A DNA stretch of 64,000 nt from Mycobacterium sp. (GTDB taxonomy: Bacteria; Actinomycetota; Actinomycetes; Mycobacteriales; Mycobacteriaceae): the NCBI RefSeq assembly GCF_025965855.1, contig NZ_JAOPWB010000137.1:1-64000 (forward strand), in the 5' to 3' direction. The translations under genes were made by a program, and so were the position numbers. Under the pieces are notes generated by a model, which saw only the letters and a program-made list of their open reading frames with translations, made no database searches and was not told where the DNA came from. Of this stretch, positions 34,643-43,101 are shown in pieces (positions within the stretch are counted from its first letter, which is position 1; the number at the start of each line of letters is the position of its first letter).

Positions 34643-36868
34643 ATGACGCTGGGACTGACCCCGGAGCAGCAGGACCTCAGCGACGCCGTCGCCAAGTTCG
34701 CCAGTCGGCACGCCCCGATCGCCGCGACCCGCGAGACTTTCGAGGGGTTGGCTGCCGGTCGCCTTCCGGGATGGTGGGACGCGCTGGTCGCCAATGGCTT
34801 TCACGCCGTGCACCTGCCGGAGCGCCTCGGTGGCCAGGGCGGGCGGCTGATCGACGCGGCATGTGTGCTGGAATCGGCCGGCAAGGCGTTGCTTCCCGGC
34901 CCGCTGCTGCCGACGGTCACCGCGGGAGCCGTTGCGCTGCTGGCCGATCCGAGCCCAACCGCGGAATCATTGGTGCGTGACCTCGCGTCGGGCTTACCCG
35001 CGGCGGTGGTCCTTCCCGGCGGCGGAGACTTCCATGCGCGCGCCGACGGCCAACGATGGCTGGTCAGCGGCGCGTCGGACGTCACGGCGGGCGTGTGCTC
35101 GGCGCGGGTGGTCCTGGTTTGCGCTCGGACCGGGGACGGCGACCTCGTCTGGGTACTGGTGGATGCCAAAAAGCCCGCCGTCGCAGTTGAATCCATGCAT
35201 GGAACGGACCTGGTGACCGATGTCGGGATCCTGAGGCTGAACGAGTATGGCGCCGCCGAGTCCGACCTGCTCAGCGGGATCGACGCCGACCGCGCACAGT
35301 GCATCGCCCTGGGGCTGGTGGCCAGCGTGATGGCCGGTATCGCGCAGTGGTGCGTCGACGCGGTCACCGCGCATCTGCGAATCCGCGAGCAGTTCGGCAA
35401 GGTGATCGGCACCTTTCAGGCACTGCAGCACAACGCGGCGATGCTGCTGGTTAACAGCGAGCTGGCCACCGCGGCGGCCTGGGACGCCGTGCGCGCCGTC
35501 GACGAATCGCTCGACCAACTCCGATTGGCGGCGGCCGGAGCGGCGGTGACCGCGATCTCGCCGATGCCGGATTTCGTGCTCGACGCGCTGACGATGTTCG
35601 GCGCCGTCGGTTACACCTGGGAACACGACGTGCACCTCTACTGGAGGCGGGCCACAAGTCTGGCCGCGTCAATCGGCCCGGCAAGCCGGTGGGCGCGCCG
35701 CCTGGGGCAGCTCACGTGCGCCCAGCAACGCGACATGTCGGTCGATCTCGGCGAGGCCGAACTGGAATTCCGGGCGCGGGTGGCCGAAACCCTGGATGCG
35801 GCGCTGAGACTGCGCAACGACCGACCCGGACGGCAGGGCGACTACGAATACTTCGAGACGGGGCCGCAACGCACGTTGATCGCCGAGGCGGGCCTGATCG
35901 AACCGCACTGGCCGCCGCCGTGGGGAGTCGACGCGGGCCCGCTGCAGCAGCTCATCATCGACGAGGAGTTCGAAAAGCGGCCCGCACTGGTCCGGCCCTC
36001 GCTGGGGATCGCCGAATGGATCCTGCCCTCGGTGCTTCGCGCCGGGCCAAAAGATCTGCAGGAGCGGCTGATTCCGCCGACGCAACGCGGCGAGATGGCG
36101 TGGTGCCAGTTGTTCAGTGAGCCCGGCGCCGGTTCCGATCTCGCGTCGCTGACCACTCGCGCAACCAAGGTCGACGGCGGCTGGATGATCAAGGGACACA
36201 AGATCTGGACGTCGGCCGCGCACCGGGCCGATTTCGGGGCGCTGCTGGCGCGCACCGACCCCGACGCGAGCAAGCACCGCGGCATCGGCTACTTCATCCT
36301 CGACATGCGGTCCCCCGGGATAGGGATCCAACCGATCAAGACCGCGACCGGCGAGGCGCACTTCAACGAGGTCTTCCTCAACGACGTCTTCATACCCGAC
36401 GAGATGCTACTGGGTGGCGCGGGCGACGGTTGGAACCTCGCGATCGCCACGATGTCCGAAGAGCGCTCGGCCATCAGCGGATACGTCAAGTTCGATCGGG
36501 CGAGCGCGCTGCGCCGGCTTGCGGGGGAGCCGGGACCGGACCGCGACGATGCGCAGCGCGCTCTCGGTGAACTGGACGCCTACACCAACGCGATCAAAGC
36601 TCTCGGTGTGCGGGAAACGATCCGGCTGCTGAACGGCCAGGCATCCGGGCCGGCGTCGAGCATCGCCAAAGTGGCGATGAACGTGCTGCTGCGTCGGACG
36701 TTCAAGGCCACGCTGGAGTTGACCGGGCGGACGGCGATGGTCGCCGACACGGATCCCGCGATCGTGGAGCCGTACCTTCACTTGCCCGCCGAGCTGCTCG
36801 GCGGCGGAACCAGAGAGATCCAGCTGAACATCATCGCCCAGATGATTCTCGGCCTGCCCCGAAAATAG
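34643..36868 (+). CDS. Double-domain acyl-CoA dehydrogenase (fused FadE pair)
   Basis: 741 residues made of two acyl-CoA-dehydrogenase halves. The first (about 1-360) keeps the fold and HLRIREQFGKVIGTFQALQH but has lost most active-site text. The second (about 370-741) has the FAD/substrate region CQLFSEPGAGSDLASLTTRA and GWMIKGHKIWTSAAH, with LLGGGTREIQLNIIAQMILGLPR at the end. This is the architecture of FadE34-like enzymes, which act on steroid-type acyl-CoAs as a fused version of alpha/beta heterotetramers. The start is set at the ATG before TLGLTPEQQ; a GTG 10 codons earlier is possible. First gene of a rightward operon with a thiolase-like and a DUF35 protein. Confidence 0.9.
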   Translation: MTLGLTPEQQDLSDAVAKFASRHAPIAATRETFEGLAAGRLPGWWDALVANGFHAVHLPERLGGQGGRLIDAACVLESAGKALLPGPLLPTVTAGAVALLADPSPTAESLVRDLASGLPAAVVLPGGGDFHARADGQRWLVSGASDVTAGVCSARVVLVCARTGDGDLVWVLVDAKKPAVAVESMHGTDLVTDVGILRLNEYGAAESDLLSGIDADRAQCIALGLVASVMAGIAQWCVDAVTAHLRIREQFGKVIGTFQALQHNAAMLLVNSELATAAAWDAVRAVDESLDQLRLAAAGAAVTAISPMPDFVLDALTMFGAVGYTWEHDVHLYWRRATSLAASIGPASRWARRLGQLTCAQQRDMSVDLGEAELEFRARVAETLDAALRLRNDRPGRQGDYEYFETGPQRTLIAEAGLIEPHWPPPWGVDAGPLQQLIIDEEFEKRPALVRPSLGIAEWILPSVLRAGPKDLQERLIPPTQRGEMAWCQLFSEPGAGSDLASLTTRATKVDGGWMIKGHKIWTSAAHRADFGALLARTDPDASKHRGIGYFILDMRSPGIGIQPIKTATGEAHFNEVFLNDVFIPDEMLLGGAGDGWNLAIATMSEERSAISGYVKFDRASALRRLAGEPGPDRDDAQRALGELDAYTNAIKALGVRETIRLLNGQASGPASSIAKVAMNVLLRRTFKATLELTGRTAMVADTDPAIVEPYLHLPAELLGGGTREIQLNIIAQMILGLPRK

Positions 36869-36876
36869 GACACCAC

Positions 36877-38085
36877 ATGGGATTACGTGGAGAAGCCGCG
36901 ATCGTCGGCTACGTCGAGCTTCCGCCCGAGCGGCTCAACAACGCGTCGCCGGCGCCGTTCGTCCTCGAGCAATGGGCCGAACTCGCCGCGACCGCGCTCG
37001 AGGATGCCGGGCTGTCGGGCGACGTCGTTAATGGCATCGTGGCGTCGCATCTGGCCGAGTCGGAGATCTTCGTGCCCTCGACCATCGCCGAATACCTCGG
37101 AATCGGGGCGCGATTCGCCGAGCTGGTGGATCTCGGGGGAGCCAGCGCCGCGGCCATGGTTTGGCGGGCCGCCGCGGTGATCGAACTCGGCATCTGCGAC
37201 GCCGTCCTTTGCGCGCTGCCCGCCCGATACATCACGCCGTCCTCCAAGAAGAAGCCCCGGCGTCCGGTGGACGCGATGTTCTTCGGCTCGTCGAGCAACC
37301 AATACGGCTCTCCGCAGGCGGAATTCGAAATCCCGTACGGCAACCTCGGCCAGAACGGCCCCTACGGCCAGGTGGCCCAGCGCTACGCGGCGGTCTACGG
37401 CTACGAAGAGCGGGCGATGGCCAAGATCGTCGTCGATCAGCGGGTCAACGCCAACCACACCGAAGGCGCGATCTGGAAGGACAAGCCGCTCACCGTGGAG
37501 GACGTCCTCGCCAGCCCCGTCATCGCCGACCCGCTGCACATGCTGGAGATCGTGATGCCCTGCGTCGGGGGCGCCGCCGTCGTCGTCGCGAATGCTGACA
37601 TCGCTAAACGGGCGCGCCACCGCCCGGTGTGGATCAAGGGATTCGGCGAACACGTTCCGTTCAAGACCCCGACCTACGCCGAGGATCTGCTGAACACCCC
37701 GATCGCGGCGGCCGCCGATACGGCCTTCGCCATGACCGATTTGGGCCGTGACGAGATGGACATGGTGTCGATCTACGACTGCTACACCATCACCGTGCTG
37801 CTGTCGCTGGAGGACGCCGGTTTCTGCGAAAAGGGCAAGGGCATGGAGTTCGTCGCCAACCGCGACCTGACCTTCCGTGGCGACTTCCCGCTGAATACCG
37901 CCGGCGGGCAACTGGGTTTCGGTCAAGCGGGATTGGCGGGCGGAATGCACCACGTGTGCGACGCCACCCGCCAGATCATGGGGCGCGCCGGCGCGGCCCA
38001 GGTCGCCGACTGCAACCGCGCCTTCGTGTCCGGCAACGGCGGCATCCTCTCCGAGCAGACGACGCTCATCCTGCAGGGGGACTGA
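36877..38085 (+). CDS. Thiolase-fold (SCP2/Ltp-type) protein, probable retro-aldolase subunit 1
   Basis: A 402-residue thiolase-superfamily protein lacking the thiolase catalytic set: the nucleophilic Cys position reads DLGGASAAAM, the GHP His position reads GFGQAG, and the C-terminal Cys loop reads SGNGGIL. It keeps the Tyr of SIYDCYTITVLLSLE that is typical of Ltp2-type retro-aldolases, which cleave beta-hydroxyacyl-CoAs and need a DUF35 partner. Exactly such a partner gene follows after 2 bases, and the double acyl-CoA dehydrogenase precedes by 8. The function as an aldolase is inference; the missing thiolase residues are seen directly. Confidence 0.85.
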   Translation: MGLRGEAAIVGYVELPPERLNNASPAPFVLEQWAELAATALEDAGLSGDVVNGIVASHLAESEIFVPSTIAEYLGIGARFAELVDLGGASAAAMVWRAAAVIELGICDAVLCALPARYITPSSKKKPRRPVDAMFFGSSSNQYGSPQAEFEIPYGNLGQNGPYGQVAQRYAAVYGYEERAMAKIVVDQRVNANHTEGAIWKDKPLTVEDVLASPVIADPLHMLEIVMPCVGGAAVVVANADIAKRARHRPVWIKGFGEHVPFKTPTYAEDLLNTPIAAAADTAFAMTDLGRDEMDMVSIYDCYTITVLLSLEDAGFCEKGKGMEFVANRDLTFRGDFPLNTAGGQLGFGQAGLAGGMHHVCDATRQIMGRAGAAQVADCNRAFVSGNGGILSEQTTLILQGD

Positions 38086-38087
38086 CG

Positions 38088-38498
38088 ATGAACTTCGAGC
38101 GGCCCATGCCCGTCAAAACGCCCACCACGGAGCCGTTTTGGGATGCGTTGGCACAGCACCGCATCGTCATCCAGTACTCGCCGTCGTCACAGAGCTACGT
38201 GTTCTATCCGCGGGTGCGCGCGCCGCGCACGCTGGCCGACGACCTGGAATGGCGCGAGATATCCGGGATGGGAACGCTGTACTCGTTCACCGTCGCGCGC
38301 CGGCCCGTCGGCCCGCACTTCGCCGACGCCGTTCCGCAGCTGTTGGCCATCGTCGAATGGGACGAGGGGCCAAGGTTTTCCACCGAGATGGTGAATGTCG
38401 ACCCGGAGGATCTCAGGGTCGGGATGCGGGTGCGCCCCGTGTTCTGCGACTACCCTGAGCACGACGTCACCATGCTGCGCTATGAGCCCGCCGAGTAG
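38088..38498 (+). CDS. DUF35 OB-fold partner protein 1, without zinc ribbon
   Basis: A 136-residue DUF35 (ChsH2-like) protein. The C-terminal OB-fold is normal (MGTLYSFTVARRP, PQLLAIVEWDEGPRFSTEMV, VGMRVRPVF). The N-terminal rubredoxin-like ribbon has lost all cysteines: the place of C-x2-C reads YSPSSQS and the second pair reads PRVRAPR. It should form a complex with the thiolase-fold protein encoded just upstream and give it its acyl-CoA site. The listed frame begins 44 codons earlier inside that gene. Confidence 0.85.
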   Translation: MNFERPMPVKTPTTEPFWDALAQHRIVIQYSPSSQSYVFYPRVRAPRTLADDLEWREISGMGTLYSFTVARRPVGPHFADAVPQLLAIVEWDEGPRFSTEMVNVDPEDLRVGMRVRPVFCDYPEHDVTMLRYEPAE

Positions 38499-38525
38499 AC
38501 GACGTTCTCGGCGTCGGGTGGGAAT

Positions 38526-39698
38526 TCAGCGCAGCTGCTCGGTCGGTACGCCGTAGCGGTCCTGATAAGCGCTCACCCGGTCGCGGACGTCGGCGGCGTC
38601 CAGGCCAGTGTCCGACCACCTGTAGCGGCTGCCCCCGCCGTCTCCGGGATGGGCGGCCAGGAAGTCACGCATGCGCTGCGCGGTGTCGGGCCGCAGCTCG
38701 CGGCCCAGCCTCCGATAGATGTCCTTGATCGTGGTCCCGGGGTCATTCATGAAATCGGTGAACAACACGTCGATCACGCGGCCGGCGGGGACCGCGCCGC
38801 TGTCGCGCATCGTCATTTCACGCTCGAGGCCGACGACGATCTCTTCGTAGGACTGCGCCGCGCACTCGGCGATGTTCGATTCGTCGCTGGCCATCCGCCG
38901 GAGGTGGTGGGTCAGCGCGGCGATTGACGAGATGACGTTGAGGGGATCGCGGTGCGTCTGCACGATCAACGCGTCGGGGTATTCGGCGAGTAGGGCGTCG
39001 AGGTGCCACAGGTGTGCCGGCGATTTCAGGAGCCACTGACCGGAAAGGCCGGACTGCAGGTGCTGCAGGAAGATTCGGTGGAAGCGGTAGGCGCCGGCAT
39101 GATCCGCCTCATACAGCAGCCAGCGGTAGTAGCTCGGCAGCCGGTACTGCACCGAGAAGATCATGCTGACGAACTCGCCGGCCGTGATGCGGACGCACTC
39201 CTGCCCGACGAGAGCCCCCATCGGGTGAAACGCCAAGAATCCCGGGATGATCTGCTCGGAGAGCTCGATGCCGGCCTGCGTCTGCGCGATCCGCGGATCG
39301 GTGTGGTAGGTCTCGGGCTGCGGGACCGGGCAGGGCGCATCGACCTCCCAGGTCAGCGGCGCGCGCAGCTCGGGGTCTTGGGCGAGCAGGTCGTAGAGGA
39401 TCGTGGTGCCGGTGCGGGGCTGGCCGACGATGAAAATCGGCGCCTTGATCGGCTTGCGGGAGACCTCGGGATGTTTTTTGCGCCAATCGATTACGCCGAG
39501 CCGGTTCTTCAGCGCGCGCATGATGTCGAGGTAGGCGATCTCCACACCGATCGCCGAGAGGCGAGCCTCGTTGATCAGCCCGTCGGTGAGCCGCTGCAGC
39601 CCGGGCTGCCAGCCGTCCTCGCCGAAGTCGTCGCTTCCCGCTTCCTCGCAGGCGGTGGCGACGAGCCGTTGCGGGACGAACCGCTCCTGCAGCGTCAT
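38526..39698 (-). CDS. Sulfotransferase-family protein
   Basis: 390 residues of the mycobacterial PAPS-type sulfotransferase family. The 5'-phosphosulfate loop is PIFIVGQPRTGTTILYDLL near residue 90, and the 3'-phosphate motif is VQTHRDPLNVISSIAAL near 240. It would transfer sulfate from PAPS to a hydroxylated lipid or steroid-like acceptor, which is unknown. The start is an ATG overlapping the upstream gene's stop by 4 bases; the longer listed frame reads into that gene. Second gene of a leftward operon with the DUF1214 protein. Confidence 0.87.
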   Translation of the reverse strand: MTLQERFVPQRLVATACEEAGSDDFGEDGWQPGLQRLTDGLINEARLSAIGVEIAYLDIMRALKNRLGVIDWRKKHPEVSRKPIKAPIFIVGQPRTGTTILYDLLAQDPELRAPLTWEVDAPCPVPQPETYHTDPRIAQTQAGIELSEQIIPGFLAFHPMGALVGQECVRITAGEFVSMIFSVQYRLPSYYRWLLYEADHAGAYRFHRIFLQHLQSGLSGQWLLKSPAHLWHLDALLAEYPDALIVQTHRDPLNVISSIAALTHHLRRMASDESNIAECAAQSYEEIVVGLEREMTMRDSGAVPAGRVIDVLFTDFMNDPGTTIKDIYRRLGRELRPDTAQRMRDFLAAHPGDGGGSRYRWSDTGLDAADVRDRVSAYQDRYGVPTEQLR

Positions 39699-40798
39699 GC
39701 CCGGCCCACTCCTTCGCGGACCGACACGGAGACGTCGGGCGGGCTGGGGTTGTCCAGCCAGCGCACGACCACGAACCCGCGATGGCGGCCACCGGTGTCG
39801 AGCCACTGGCCGAATCCGAAGTCCTCCGCCGAGATTGAGATCCGCACCCGCCCGTCCTCGCCGGGCCGCACCGCACGATTGGTCACCGAGCTGTGCCGTC
39901 GGCGGGGCTCCAGGCACTCGTGCCAGACGTTTTCCAGCGTCACGTTCCAGTAGCGAGTGTCGGGTGGCTCGATGTCGAGCACGAGCGCCTGGCCGGGCTG
40001 CAGCCGGAAGGTTCCCAACATGTACAGGTTGTCCGGGGTGGTGTCGGCCGCGCCCAGATCGGCGGCCTCGGAGGTCAGCAGCGTGTTGGGGTTATCCAAG
40101 AGCTCGGGCTTGATAGTGCGGTGCAGCGTAACGAGTTTCATCAGCGACCACGCCATCGCGGTGAACTGCTGGGCGAGGTCGCCGTCGGTCAACGGTGCCA
40201 CGGGGTCGCGGTCCAGCGCGTCGATGCGCATGGTGGCCAGCGTCTCGGAGGCGGGATCGCCGATATATTCCCGGACGACGACCGATGATGCGTCGTCGGG
40301 AGTCTTCACCCACTGGGCGCCGGCGAGTTCGGCAGGTTCTTCCGCCGATAGCACCAACGCGAATTCGTCGCCGCTCAGCACCAGGTCGTTGTCGCTGACA
40401 TAGTTGGCCATCCGGCGGGGGGTCAGGCCGGTGCCGGCGAGGATCTGAAATCCAAGGTAGGCACTTGTGCCGCGGGTGCCGGTGATCCGGTAGCGCCGGT
40501 CACCGCGGATCATCGCCAGGTAGTAATTGCCGTCGGGGTTGGGCCCACCGATCATCCTTGTCGGAGAACACATGTCGAAGAACGACGGCCGGTCGGGGTC
40601 GGCCTCGACGGAAAGCTGCGAGCACAACGACGAGACGCGGGCGATGACGCGCAGCCCTTCGAGGAGTTCCCGTTCCGATTCGGCGTCCTCGGTCACGATC
40701 TTGGTGACATCGGTCAGCATCTGCTGGAAGAACTGCCACGCCGCACGCGCCTTCGGGGCGACCTGCTCCGAGGGCTCCGACACCAGATTTTGAGACAT
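39695..40798 (-). CDS. DUF1214-domain protein
   Basis: 367 residues, soluble, with no signal peptide. The C-terminal part (LRPGQALVL-like LQPGQALVLDIEP, TRYWNVTLENVWHECLEP, then GRVRISISAEDFGFGQWLDTGG and GFVVVRWL) is the DUF1214 fold. The N-terminal 200 residues are less typical. The biochemical role of the family is unknown; in mycobacteria such genes often neighbour sulfotransferases, as here. The start codon lies within a long inverted repeat shared with the divergent TetR gene, 17 bases away. Confidence 0.8.
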   Translation of the reverse strand: MSQNLVSEPSEQVAPKARAAWQFFQQMLTDVTKIVTEDAESERELLEGLRVIARVSSLCSQLSVEADPDRPSFFDMCSPTRMIGGPNPDGNYYLAMIRGDRRYRITGTRGTSAYLGFQILAGTGLTPRRMANYVSDNDLVLSGDEFALVLSAEEPAELAGAQWVKTPDDASSVVVREYIGDPASETLATMRIDALDRDPVAPLTDGDLAQQFTAMAWSLMKLVTLHRTIKPELLDNPNTLLTSEAADLGAADTTPDNLYMLGTFRLQPGQALVLDIEPPDTRYWNVTLENVWHECLEPRRRHSSVTNRAVRPGEDGRVRISISAEDFGFGQWLDTGGRHRGFVVVRWLDNPSPPDVSVSVREGVGRA

Positions 40799-40823
40799 AG
40801 TCTTATGCTTAGACTATGTCTCA
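40791..40823. promoter_or_regulatory. 33-base perfect inverted repeat covering two divergent start codons
   Basis: Arms TGAGACATAGTCT and AGACTATGTCTCA, 13 of 13, with a 7-base spacer. The ATG of the DUF1214 gene lies in the left arm and the ATG of the TetR gene in the right arm. It is almost certainly the TetR operator; binding would block both starts at once. Confidence 0.8.
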
Positions 40824-41433
40824 CTCGTTGGCAACCGATTCTGGTGGAGATCGTGAGCGAATGTCGCTAGCCGAACGTAGGCGCACGGCGACGCGTCGGC
40901 GCATCGCTGAGGCGGCAGCCCAGCTTGTTGGCAGCGTTGGTCTGGCGGGTGCGACGGTGGACCGAATCGCGGACACGGCAGCCATCGGGCGCGCGACCTT
41001 CTTCCGCTACTTCAACTCGAAGGAAGACGCCGTCGCCGAGGGCATGAATGCCCATTGGCTGAACCGCATCACCAGCGCGCTGGCCGCCCAGCCGGCGGGC
41101 CTGTCTGCCACCGAGGCCGTCGTCGGCGCCTTCCATGACCTCGCCCTCGGATTCGCCGAAATAGAGGACCAGGTTCGTGAATTAGCCACGCTGACAAGGT
41201 CATCCGAGACGCTGGATGCCTGGACGCTGCGCATCTATGTCCGGTACGAATCGGCGATTGCCGAACTTATCGCGCCGCGGATATCCCAATTGGCTCCCCA
41301 GGATGCCCGGCCTCGGCTGATCGGTGCGTTGGCGATGGCGGCTGTGCGCGTCGCCCTGGACGACTGGCTGACCCACGGGGGATCGCTACCCGACCGGGTG
41401 CGTCAGGGTCTGTCCGCGATCACGATCGGGTAA
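40816..41433 (+). CDS. TetR-family regulator, divergent from the DUF1214-sulfotransferase operon
   Basis: 205 residues with a standard TetR helix-turn-helix (RIAEAAAQLVGSVGLAGATVDRIADTAAIGRATFFRYFNSKEDAVAEGM) and a C-terminal domain. Its ATG is 17 bases from the divergent gene's ATG, inside a perfect inverted repeat, so there is no room for normal leaders on both sides. The internal ATG before SLAERRRTATRRR, 15 codons on, is a possible alternative start that would leave the repeat upstream. Likely represses itself and the sulfotransferase operon. Confidence 0.88.
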   Translation: MSHSLATDSGGDRERMSLAERRRTATRRRIAEAAAQLVGSVGLAGATVDRIADTAAIGRATFFRYFNSKEDAVAEGMNAHWLNRITSALAAQPAGLSATEAVVGAFHDLALGFAEIEDQVRELATLTRSSETLDAWTLRIYVRYESAIAELIAPRISQLAPQDARPRLIGALAMAAVRVALDDWLTHGGSLPDRVRQGLSAITIG

Positions 41434-41515
41434 TCCCGTCGGATTGATGATGCTTGGGTTCGACCTGGCGTGGCCGCCGAGCGTGGGCCCTAAGTATGTG
41501 ATCTGCCCCGAATGA

Positions 41516-42970
41516 TTACATCTGCGCCCAGACGACCTTCGTCTGCAGGTACGTCTCCAGGCCCGCTTTGCCGGACTCGTAGCCCCACCCGGACTGCTTG
41601 TACCCGCCGAACGGCATGGAGTGGTCGAACTGCAGCTGGCAGTTCAGCCCCACGGTTCCGGCCTTGAGCCGCTTGGCTATCCGATGCGCACGGCCGAGGT
41701 CTGACGTCCAGGCAGTGGCGGCCAGCCCGTAGGTGCTGTCGTTGGCCAGCGCGACCGCCTCGTCCTCGTCATCGAACGGGATGACCGCGACGACCGGGCC
41801 GAAGATCTCCTCCTGGAACAGCCTGCTCGTGGAGTCGACGTTGGTGAGCACGGTGGGGTGGACGAAGTAACCCTTCCGGTCCAGCCGGTGCCCGCCGGTC
41901 ACGACGTCGACACCATCGGACCTGCCCTGGTCGAGGTAGCCCAGGACGCGGGTGAGCTGCTTCTGGCTGATCAGCGGGCCGATCAAGCTGCCCTCGTCCT
42001 TGGGGCCGCCTTGCGGCAGTCCGTTGGCGACGTTCGCCAGGCTCTCCACGAACTGCTCGTAGATGCCGCGCTGGACGAAGATGCGCGACCCGCAGACACA
42101 CGCCTGACCGGAGTGGATGAAGGTGCCGAACGCCGCCATGGGGACGGCCTTCGCCAGGTCGGCGTCGTCGAAGACCACCACCGGCGATTTGCCGCCGAGT
42201 TCAAGCGTGACCTTTTTGAGGTTGCTCTCGCCCGCCGCGTGCACGATCGCCCTGCCGACCTCGGTCGAGCCGGTGAAGGCGACCTTCTCGACGTCGGGAT
42301 GCGCGGTGATCGCCGCGCCCGCGGTGTGGCCGTAGCCCAACAGCAGGTTTGCTACCCCCTCGGGTACCCCGGCCTCATGCAGGATGTCGTCCAACACCAA
42401 CGCCGACAGCGGGGTCTCCTCGGCCGGCTTGACGACGCTGCTGCAGCCCGCCGCCAGCGACGGTGCGAGCTTGGCGCAGAAATTGAATACCGGCCCGTTC
42501 CAGGGAAATATCAGCCCTACCACGCCGTAGGGCTCCTTGAGGGTATATGCGTGCTGGTGTGAGTCGATGCCCGTGAGACCGCCGGTGTGCACGTCGGCCG
42601 CGATGCCCTCGATCTTGGTGCACCAGCCGGCGTAGTAGCGGAAAAACTCGGAGCCGACGGTCACGGTTCCCTGCGCTTGCAGCGGGGTCATGCCGGCGTT
42701 TAGCGATTCGAGCTCGGCCAGGATCTCCGCGTTCTGGTCGATCAGCTCGCCGACACGCCACAGGATCTTGGCCCGTTCGCTGGGAGGCAGATCCCGCCAG
42801 ACGCCCGACTCGAAGGACGCCTTCGCGCGCGCGACCGCGTCGTTCACGGCTTCCGGGCCGCAGTCTTTGAACTCGGTGACCTGTTCTTCGGTGGCGGGGT
42901 CGACAACCGCAATCACCTCACCGGTGCCGGGTCGTTCACGGATCTCGTCCAGCACAGCCTGCACCGACAT
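41516..42970 (-). CDS. Aldehyde dehydrogenase
   Basis: 484-residue NAD(P)-dependent ALDH. Catalytic Glu in VTLELGGKSPVVVF and nucleophilic Cys in SGQACVCGSRIFVQ, with the cofactor loop FTGSTEVGRAI and substrate-channel IFPWNGPVFNF. The C-terminus has PFGGYKQSGWGYESG. Oxidises an aldehyde to the acid or, in CoA pathways, a catabolic intermediate; the substrate is unknown. A LacI-type operator lies 42 bases upstream of the start, and the LacI gene is the next gene upstream. Confidence 0.92.
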   Translation of the reverse strand: MSVQAVLDEIRERPGTGEVIAVVDPATEEQVTEFKDCGPEAVNDAVARAKASFESGVWRDLPPSERAKILWRVGELIDQNAEILAELESLNAGMTPLQAQGTVTVGSEFFRYYAGWCTKIEGIAADVHTGGLTGIDSHQHAYTLKEPYGVVGLIFPWNGPVFNFCAKLAPSLAAGCSSVVKPAEETPLSALVLDDILHEAGVPEGVANLLLGYGHTAGAAITAHPDVEKVAFTGSTEVGRAIVHAAGESNLKKVTLELGGKSPVVVFDDADLAKAVPMAAFGTFIHSGQACVCGSRIFVQRGIYEQFVESLANVANGLPQGGPKDEGSLIGPLISQKQLTRVLGYLDQGRSDGVDVVTGGHRLDRKGYFVHPTVLTNVDSTSRLFQEEIFGPVVAVIPFDDEDEAVALANDSTYGLAATAWTSDLGRAHRIAKRLKAGTVGLNCQLQFDHSMPFGGYKQSGWGYESGKAGLETYLQTKVVWAQM

Positions 42971-43011
42971 GAATTTCCCTTCTCGCGACTTTGCGACTCC
43001 TCACCGCCGAG

Positions 43012-43027
43012 GTTATGCGCTTAACCA
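43012..43027. promoter_or_regulatory. LacI-type operator before the aldehyde dehydrogenase gene
   Basis: GGTTATGCGCTTAACC, 14 of 16 palindromic with a central GCGC, which is the form of LacI/GalR operators. It is placed between the LacI-family gene and the aldehyde dehydrogenase gene, upstream of the latter. Confidence 0.55.
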
Positions 43028-43101
43028 CCGAATGTCTAGCCTCGTTGCGCACCCGCAGATGCGGTTGGCCAACGGCCAAATCTCGGCATATGCGGGGCAG
43101 G

